A DNA stretch of 64,000 bases from Loktanella sp. Alg231-35 (GTDB lineage: Bacteria > Pseudomonadota > Alphaproteobacteria > Rhodobacterales > Rhodobacteraceae): assembly GCF_900143545.1 (NCBI RefSeq), contig NZ_FREV01000010.1, positions 1 to 64,000 of the forward strand, read 5' to 3'. The notes under the pieces were generated by a model, which was not told where the DNA came from, did not search any database, and worked only from the letters and a program-made list of their open reading frames with translations. Made by a program: the position numbers and the translations under genes. Of the stretch, positions 58,855 to 64,000 are shown in pieces. Within the stretch, counting starts at the first letter, position 1. Every line of letters starts with the position of its first letter.

Positions 58855-59760
58855 ATGTTCAAGGACTTCGTGGAAGAGCGTATCGTAGGCGATGGTGCGA
58901 CCCTGTTCCTCCGCCGCGCAGGACCTGTCGGTGCGCCGCCGCTTGTTCTATTGCATGGGTATCCGCAGACGTCCGCCATGTGGCACGGTGTGGCCCCCAT
59001 TCTGGCCCGTACGTTTCAGGTTATTTGCCCTGATCTGCGCGGCTACGGTCGGTCTGACAAGCCAGCGTCCGATGCAGCACACGCGCCTTATGCAAAGCGG
59101 GCTATGGCGAACGACATCGTCGCTGTCATGCGGCGCTTGGGCCACGAGCGGTTTCTTGTTGGTGCCCATGATCGCGGTGCGCGGGTCGCGCATCGGTTGG
59201 GTCTGGACCATCCTGACCGCGTCTCAGCCATGGCATTGCTCGACATCGCTCCGACCCGTGAAATGTATGCCGGGACAAGCGCCGGATTCGCACAGGCATA
59301 CTGGCACTGGTTCTTTCTGACACAGCCTAGCCCGCTACCTGAACGCATGATCGGTGCAGATCCTGAAGGGTTCTGGAAACTGAAATGCTTCAATCAGGCA
59401 CGCGGCGATAATCCGTTTTCACCTGAAGCTTTGGCAGAATACCTAAGTGCCTTCGCAGACCCCGACGCTATTCATGCAAGCTGTGAAGACTATCGGGCCG
59501 CCGCCACGATCGACATCGCACATGATGATGCGGATCAGGGCCGCAAACTTCGCATGCCCGTTTTGACCCTTTGGGCGAAACGTGGCGTGATTGAGACGTG
59601 CTTTGACGCGCTTGCCCTATGGCGACAGCGGGCTGAAAGGGCTGAGGGCGAAGCGCTCGACACCACACATTACATGGCCGAAGAAATCCCGGATGACATA
59701 GCTGCGCGCATGTCGGATTTCTTTGCCCGCAACCCAATTCACGCAAAGGCAACCGCATGA
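58855..59760 (+). CDS. Alpha/beta hydrolase of the fluoroacetate (haloacetate) dehalogenase type
   Basis: A 301-residue hydrolase. Residues known from fluoroacetate dehalogenases are all visible: nucleophile Asp106 in GAHDRGARV, carboxylate-binding Arg107 and Arg110, Asp130, halide-pocket His151 and Trp152 in AYWHWFF, Tyr213 and catalytic His272 in THYMAEE. The oxyanion HGYPQ motif is at residues 34-38. The family cleaves C-F or C-Cl bonds of short 2-haloacids to 2-hydroxyacids. Related enzymes with other substrates exist, so activity is inferred. It is first in an operon with LeuC/LeuD-like genes (ATGA overlap). Confidence 0.8.
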   Translation: MFKDFVEERIVGDGATLFLRRAGPVGAPPLVLLHGYPQTSAMWHGVAPILARTFQVICPDLRGYGRSDKPASDAAHAPYAKRAMANDIVAVMRRLGHERFLVGAHDRGARVAHRLGLDHPDRVSAMALLDIAPTREMYAGTSAGFAQAYWHWFFLTQPSPLPERMIGADPEGFWKLKCFNQARGDNPFSPEALAEYLSAFADPDAIHASCEDYRAAATIDIAHDDADQGRKLRMPVLTLWAKRGVIETCFDALALWRQRAERAEGEALDTTHYMAEEIPDDIAARMSDFFARNPIHAKATA

Positions 59761-61136
59761 GCCGGACACTTTATGACAAACTGGTCGACGCCCATAAGGT
59801 GTGCGATCTGCCAGATGGCGACATGCTGATCTATGTCGATTTCCACATCATGAATGAATACACCAGCCCGCAAGCCTTCTCGGGGCTCGACGCAAAGGGC
59901 TTGGACGTTTGGCGGACCGAGGCGCATCTTGCCGTGGTCGATCATGTGAACGCAACCCGCAGCAATGAACCGCATGATAAGGCTTCCAAGCTCCTAATCG
60001 ACAATCTGGAATCCAATTGCACCAAGCACGACATCGCTTTTTATGGTCTGGGCGACCCGCGACAGGGCATTGAACACGTCGTGGTTCCCGAACAGGGGTT
60101 GGTCATACCCGGCATGTTAATTGCCTGCGGTGACAGCCACACGACAACCTATGGCGCATACGGCGCGCTGGGGTTTGGCATCGGCACCTCGGAAGTGGAA
60201 CATGTTCTGGCAACCCAAACGCTACGCTACAAACGTATGAAAACGATGCGCGTTTTGATCGACGGCGAAACCGCACCCGGCGTGACGGCGAAAGACATCA
60301 TCATGAAAGTCGTGCAAGTCGTGGGCGCTGGCGGGGCCAATGGATTTGCGGTGGAGTTTGCAGGTTCCGCCGTTCGCCACCTCGACATGGCCGGACGCAT
60401 GACCGTTTGCAATATGGCGGTTGAGTTAGGCGCGCGTGCGGCTTTGATCGCAGCGGATGAGGTCACCGAAGCGGCATTGCAAGGCCACTCTCATAGCGGT
60501 CGGTTTGCGTTCTACGGGGAGAGTTGGCACAGCGACCCCGAGGCCGTCTTTGACAATGAGGTCGCAATAGCAGGGGGCGATATCGAACCGCTGGTCACAT
60601 GGGGCACCAGCCCGGATCAATCGGTGCCGATCACTGCACATGTGCCGGTCGCGTCCGACTATGTCTCGCCGAAAGCCAAGGCCGCTTTGGCGCGGTCGTT
60701 GAATTACATGGGGCTAACCGAGGGGCAGTCAGCCCAGTCGATCGCAATCGACACGGCCTTTATCGGTTCTTGCACCAACAGCCGGATTGAAGACCTGCGC
60801 GAGGCGGCCAAGATACTCGAAGGTAGGAAGGTCGCGGTGGGCGTCGAAGCCATCGTCGTGCCCGGCTCTGCCATGACACGGATCAAAGCCGAAGCCGAAG
60901 GCCTGCGCGCGATCTTTGAGGCTGCAGGTTTTGAATGGCGACCCGAGGCGGGCTGTTCCATGTGCCTTGCAATGAACGACGACATCGCCATGGATGGTGA
61001 ACGCGTCGCATCATCCACCAACCGAAATTTCGAAGGCCGACAGGGTCGCGGCGCACGCACGCACCTTATGTCACCTGCAATGGTCGCGGCGGCTTCTGTC
61101 GCGGGGCATCTGGCAGATGTGCGAGATTTCAAATGA
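59757..61136 (+). CDS. LeuC-like 3-isopropylmalate dehydratase large subunit
   Basis: A 459-residue aconitase-superfamily enzyme with a [4Fe-4S] cluster. Cluster Cys residues are in IGSCTNSRIEDL near residue 339 and the CSMCLAMN pair near residues 401-404; other family parts are GDSHTTTYGAYGALGFGIGTSE and the N-terminal DFHIMNEYTSPQAF. The usual HxVHEVTSPQAF is changed to FHIMNEYTSPQAF, so the substrate pocket may differ from true LeuC. With the small subunit it would isomerise or hydrate a hydroxydicarboxylic acid, such as a malate homologue. No other leucine genes are near, which favours a catabolic role. Confidence 0.88.
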   Translation: MSRTLYDKLVDAHKVCDLPDGDMLIYVDFHIMNEYTSPQAFSGLDAKGLDVWRTEAHLAVVDHVNATRSNEPHDKASKLLIDNLESNCTKHDIAFYGLGDPRQGIEHVVVPEQGLVIPGMLIACGDSHTTTYGAYGALGFGIGTSEVEHVLATQTLRYKRMKTMRVLIDGETAPGVTAKDIIMKVVQVVGAGGANGFAVEFAGSAVRHLDMAGRMTVCNMAVELGARAALIAADEVTEAALQGHSHSGRFAFYGESWHSDPEAVFDNEVAIAGGDIEPLVTWGTSPDQSVPITAHVPVASDYVSPKAKAALARSLNYMGLTEGQSAQSIAIDTAFIGSCTNSRIEDLREAAKILEGRKVAVGVEAIVVPGSAMTRIKAEAEGLRAIFEAAGFEWRPEAGCSMCLAMNDDIAMDGERVASSTNRNFEGRQGRGARTHLMSPAMVAAASVAGHLADVRDFK

Positions 61137-61747
61137 AAGACCAACAGATGAAAAAGATGATCAAAGGGATCGCAGCACCTTTGCCGCTGGCCAATGTCGA
61201 TACTGATGTGATCATGCCCAAGCGGTTTCTGATCACGATCACCCGCGAAGGATTGGCGGATGGCACATTCGCCGATTTGCGCTTTGACAATGCTGGGGGT
61301 CCTCGCCCAGACTTTATCTTGAACAAAGCACCTTGGACGCAGGCCAATATTTTGGTTGTCGGCGACAATTTCGGCTGTGGGTCCAGTCGCGAACATGCTG
61401 TCTGGGGTATGCGCCAACTTGGGATTGATGCCTGCATCGGCACAAGTTTCGCCGGTATTTTCTACGACAATGCCCGCAAAAACGGTTTGGCATTGCCGAT
61501 TGTCTCGCCGGAGACGCGGGACTTGCTTTTGCAGGCCGCAGGCAACGGTGCCGAGATAACAATCGACCTAAGTGGCCGCACGATCACAGCTGGTGACATT
61601 CGCGCGCCATTCGAGATGGACGCCGCGACACAAACAGCGCTGATCCGAGGTCGCGATGATACGCTAGACTCGTTAGAACATGCAGGTGCGATCCGAGACT
61701 ATGAGGCGGGATTGAAAAGCCAGATGCGGGTCAGCGTCATCAAATAG
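61133..61747 (+). CDS. LeuD-like 3-isopropylmalate dehydratase small subunit
   Basis: A 204-residue swivelling domain partner of the LeuC-like protein. Key parts are PLPLANVDTDVIMPKRFL near residue 17, GDNFGCGSSREHAVWGMRQLGIDA near residue 76 and FYDNARKNGL near residue 105, all as in LeuD. The gene overlaps its partner by 4 bases. Start ATG 61133 is used; ATG 61148 and 61157 are alternatives. It completes the heterodimeric dehydratase. Confidence 0.92.
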   Translation: MKDQQMKKMIKGIAAPLPLANVDTDVIMPKRFLITITREGLADGTFADLRFDNAGGPRPDFILNKAPWTQANILVVGDNFGCGSSREHAVWGMRQLGIDACIGTSFAGIFYDNARKNGLALPIVSPETRDLLLQAAGNGAEITIDLSGRTITAGDIRAPFEMDAATQTALIRGRDDTLDSLEHAGAIRDYEAGLKSQMRVSVIK

Positions 61748-61766
61748 ACCAATAAGGGAACACAGA

Positions 61767-62651
61767 TTGGATATCAGACAGCTGGAATGCTTCGTCGCCG
61801 TGGCGGAAGAACTTCACTTCCGGCGAGCAGGCGAACGTTTGGGGCTAAGCCAATCGGCTCTTTCTGAACGGGTCTCTGCGTTGGAACATGAACTTGGTGC
61901 GCGACTGTTTTTCAGAACGACACGGCAGGTCAGCCTGACCCAAGCTGGGTCAGAGTTCGTCCAGGATGCCAAAAGGATACTTGCCGATATCGAAAGGGCG
62001 GTCTCAAATGTTCGCCACACCGCCGAGTCTGACCTACGCCACATCCGTGTGAGCGGGGTAGATGAGGCGATTTCGATGCTGCTGCCCAAAGCTCTGCTAG
62101 CTTTTCGCAGGACGGACCCGAAGGTTCACGTGCAGGTACTGGAAACCTCATCTTCTGAACAACATTCGCAAGAGTTGATTGGCCATCGCACCGATGTGGC
62201 CTTTGTCAGAACGCCGCAGCAAGACGATTTCATCACCAGTGAACTGCTTCACCGGCAGCCGGTTTTGGTGGTTCTTGCGGATACAAACCCTCTTTCAAGC
62301 TCTGTGTCTCTATCGGCGTCCGATATCGTCGACCAACCGATCGTGGGCTACCCCAAACACGCACGCCCAATCTTGCACGAAGCATTATGGAGCGGCTTTC
62401 GCCGAATAGGCGCGCAGCCCAACATTGTCTGTGAGATTATTGATAAGTCCACAATGTTGCAGTTTGTAGCTCAGGGCCTCGGAATCGCATTGGCACCTGC
62501 TTGGGTCCGGAATATCGCCCCCTTAGGTGTTTCCTTCGTCCCATTTGAGCCATGTGAAAACCTCATTGACCTATACGTTGCATTTCGCAAATCGGGAAAT
62601 TCAGACACCGTCAAAAGATTCGTCGATGCAGTTAGAAAAACCACGGTCTAA
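61767..62651 (+). CDS. LysR-family regulator at the end of the dehydratase operon
   Basis: A 294-residue regulator starting at TTG 61767, with AAGGGA upstream. The helix-turn-helix is LECFVAVAEELHFRRAGERL and GLSQSALSERVSALE (residues 6-40), followed by an effector domain. The LHFRRAGERL pattern is typical of CatM/BenM-like and CbbR-like LysR proteins of degradative operons. It follows leuD by 19 bases, so it is auto-transcribed with the genes it probably controls. A strong terminator covers its stop codon. Confidence 0.87.
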   Translation: MDIRQLECFVAVAEELHFRRAGERLGLSQSALSERVSALEHELGARLFFRTTRQVSLTQAGSEFVQDAKRILADIERAVSNVRHTAESDLRHIRVSGVDEAISMLLPKALLAFRRTDPKVHVQVLETSSSEQHSQELIGHRTDVAFVRTPQQDDFITSELLHRQPVLVVLADTNPLSSSVSLSASDIVDQPIVGYPKHARPILHEALWSGFRRIGAQPNIVCEIIDKSTMLQFVAQGLGIALAPAWVRNIAPLGVSFVPFEPCENLIDLYVAFRKSGNSDTVKRFVDAVRKTTV

Positions 62652-62671
62652 GGGTCCGAGACCGTGGTTTT
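62637..62671 (+). terminator. Rho-independent terminator of the dehydratase operon
   Basis: AAAACCACGGTCT and AGACCGTGGTTTT make a perfect 13-bp stem with a 9-base loop, overlapping the LysR stop at 62649-62651 and ending in TTTT. Confidence 0.85.
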
Positions 62672-63069
62672 CCTCGATGGTATGGTACCGCTGTTCAATG
62701 CAGCACTTAACAAACGCGTGGCCGCCAAACTCTGGAAGCAGCCGTTAACAAAGAAAGCGTCAAAGTCTGGAATGTCCCGCATCTTGCCTATTCGAATGGG
62801 ACGCAGCGAATGCCCGGTTTCGGTTCGCCAAAGCAAAGCGCGAAGCTAGGTAGTCGCTCTTCTTGTCAGCCGGCATCGTAGCACAGACTGTCCAAATTGA
62901 ACCCATGTCTGCGCGCAGATTTTCTGTGACGTAGCAACCCGATCAACTACAAGGAAGTTGAAATTCTTGATAGTCAATTGGCGGAAACTCGCCTTAGAAT
63001 GTCCCTTGCTCACGTTCGACGTTTAACATCGAGAAGCCCCAATCTAAACTGCGCCTAGAACAAAATTGG
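62672..63069. other. Gene-free stretch
   Basis: About 400 bases with no supported gene; the short frame at 62664-62849 is Lys/Arg-rich and shows no family pattern. Nothing else is visible. Confidence 0.5.
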
Positions 63070-63100
63070 TTCGACCCAAAGAAACAGCGGTTGGGTCGAA
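63070..63100 (-). terminator. Hairpin after the small 3'-end gene
   Basis: Perfect 10-bp arms TTCGACCCAA and TTGGGTCGAA with an 11-base loop lie 45 bases after the stop of the gene at 63145-63390. On the minus strand CCAATTTTGTT follows, a modest T-run. Confidence 0.6.
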
Positions 63101-63144
63101 ACGCCTAGCGCTCGTGCATTTTTCTAGTTTTAAATGAACGGGGA

Positions 63145-63390
63145 TCATTCGTAGTACACGTTGCTATGCACCTTCGACTTCCATCGGGGCACAGTTTCTC
63201 CAGTGTTCCATTCGTAAAGCCAACCGACGAGCTCTCCTGACGCTGTGTCAAAGATCCGCTTAACGGCCCGTGCATGTATTCGGTCCAACTCTGCTTTGGG
63301 TACCCGAGACTCAGAATGATTTTTTGGTACTACGTGTCTGATTTTGACTAGTACGGCAGGTGTCAGATGAGGTTTGGCAGCTGCAGTCAT
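63145..63390 (-). CDS. Hypothetical protein with the HARA...ELVGWLYEWN core (shorter paralogue)
   Basis: An 81-residue soluble protein. RBS AGAGGAAG decides for ATG 63390 over 63438. Residues 34-77 read IHARAVKRIFDTASGELVG then WLYEWNTGETVPRWKS and SNVYYE, aligned with residues 5-45 of the protein at 1097-1465. Here the protein stops right after that core. The N-terminal 30 residues are a basic, Pro-containing lead. The function is unknown; the pair flanks the mobile and catabolic regions of this window. Confidence 0.65.
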   Translation of the reverse strand: MTAAAKPHLTPAVLVKIRHVVPKNHSESRVPKAELDRIHARAVKRIFDTASGELVGWLYEWNTGETVPRWKSKVHSNVYYE

Positions 63391-63498
63391 AATTCTTCCT
63401 CTTAGTTCGAGCCAGCGATGATCATCAGAATCCGTCACTTGGTTCGGTCATCGGCATCTAGGTGCCTCACGTTCAAGTTGTGTTTACAAATGCTGTGA

Positions 63499-64000
63499 AT
63501 GCACGACAGAAAACGCAAAGAGGCGCAAAACAACGCAAAATGGCAGTTTAATACATTGATAAAAAACAATAAGTATTTCGTTGCACCGCAGAAAGAAGCT
63601 GACAGTTTTAAGCAGCTTTTCGCTCGTTTAGCAGCAGCTGGCGCAGGACGCCCTGTAGATGCCGAGGGGTTTCCTGACGGACCTTGGACGCCTGAGAAAC
63701 TGACTGATGCCATTTCTTCTTTTGAGGCCAACGAGAAGGGTATCGAGGTGCGAGCTGTGCAGGTTTGGTTTCAAGATAATTATAACGGCATCAGCAATGA
63801 GAACATACGCTGGCTAGCGCGCATATTCGGGTGCGATGACCCCGAAGCAACGGCTCAGTGGCAAGCGGAGCTGAACGCCGCTCGAGAGAGACTGGCATCT
63901 GAAAGGCGTGAAAAGAGGCGACGCGCTGCGTCCACAGAAGCCAAGAGCGAACAGGCAAAGGCGCTACATGGCAATTTTGTGGCCAGGCTGACCTTCGCGG
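63499..64000 (+). CDS. Unknown protein, runs off the right edge (N-terminal 167 codons)
   Basis: The frame opens at ATG 63499, just after an in-frame TGA, and stays open to the end of the window. It encodes a basic start (MHDRKRKEAQNNAK), an ADSFKQLFARLAAAGAGRPV block, then KGIEVRAVQVWFQDNYNG and ISNENIRWLARIFGCDDP, and a Glu/Arg-rich helix. The middle block resembles the cytosolic N-terminal part of proteins annotated as RcgA-family putative transporters in Rhodobacterales, as far as I remember; the membrane part would lie beyond the window. It is divergent from the gene at 63145-63390. Confidence 0.6.
   Translation, partial: MHDRKRKEAQNNAKWQFNTLIKNNKYFVAPQKEADSFKQLFARLAAAGAGRPVDAEGFPDGPWTPEKLTDAISSFEANEKGIEVRAVQVWFQDNYNGISNENIRWLARIFGCDDPEATAQWQAELNAARERLASERREKRRRAASTEAKSEQAKALHGNFVARLTFA

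Noticed and set aside
59757-61747. Leucine biosynthesis leuCD
   Set aside because: leuA and leuB are absent, the operon starts with a dehalogenase-like gene, and the LeuC N-terminal motif is altered; a catabolic paralogue is more likely.
63435-63731. 98-codon minus-strand frame
   Set aside because: It is antisense to the plus-strand gene that opens at 63499 and shows protein-like, conserved-looking sequence up to the window end.
1-64000. tRNA, rRNA or riboswitch genes
   Set aside because: No cloverleaf, rRNA signature or known riboswitch core was recognised on reading both strands by eye; a covariance-model scan could still find one.

Overview
The window looks like part of a conjugative or integrative element of a marine Roseobacter-group alphaproteobacterium (Rhodobacterales). 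The reasons are a Ti/roseobacter-type virB/virD conjugation locus, many TRAP and tripartite tricarboxylate (TTT) carboxylate transporters, four LysR regulators paired with catabolic operons, and moderately high G+C. No replication or partition origin, tRNA or rRNA gene was recognised, so plasmid versus chromosome cannot be decided here. Product names come from reading motifs by eye; no database search was run.

Region 1 (1-22.2 kb) is the conjugation module. It starts with a broken ArdC anti-restriction gene and small accessory genes. virC2-virC1 follow on the minus strand, then a G/T-rich gene-free stretch that is the likely oriT/overdrive region, then virD1-virD2-virD4 on the plus strand. 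A convergent minus-strand operon runs virB1-2-3-4-lipoprotein-VirB5/transglycosylase hybrid-virB5-8-9-10-11-two small genes-virB6. The virD and virB promoters carry the same paired TTATAAG operator. The start of the virB operon has been duplicated in tandem and the outer copy has decayed.

Region 2 (22.2-32 kb) is a mobile and defence patch. It holds an IS110-family (IS1111-type) element, a phage-like poly-gamma-glutamate hydrolase, a DUF2130 coiled-coil/nuclease-like protein, a Gabija-type anti-phage pair (OLD-family nuclease plus UvrD-like helicase), and a 1.6-kb transposon-like unit. That unit has 31-bp perfect terminal inverted repeats around a serine resolvase, its res-like site and two unknown genes, but no transposase.

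Region 3 (32.7-62.7 kb) is a catabolic island for organic acids. It contains an NAD-dependent beta-hydroxyacid dehydrogenase and a sterol-desaturase-family membrane protein; a LysR-controlled TTT transporter with a fumarase-superfamily lyase; a TetR-controlled Rieske oxygenase/reductase pair with two small membrane proteins; a CoA-transferase with an orphan TctC; a complete beta-oxidation set (ligase, acyl-CoA dehydrogenase, hydratase/dehydrogenase, thiolase); and a TRAP transporter divergent from an operon coding for a fluoroacetate-dehalogenase-like hydrolase, LeuC/LeuD-like dehydratase subunits and a LysR regulator. The likely logic is uptake, activation or dehalogenation, then conversion to acyl-CoA and central metabolites. 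The true substrates are unknown.

The right end (63-64 kb) has a small protein whose core matches the small protein near the left end, and a gene that runs off the window.
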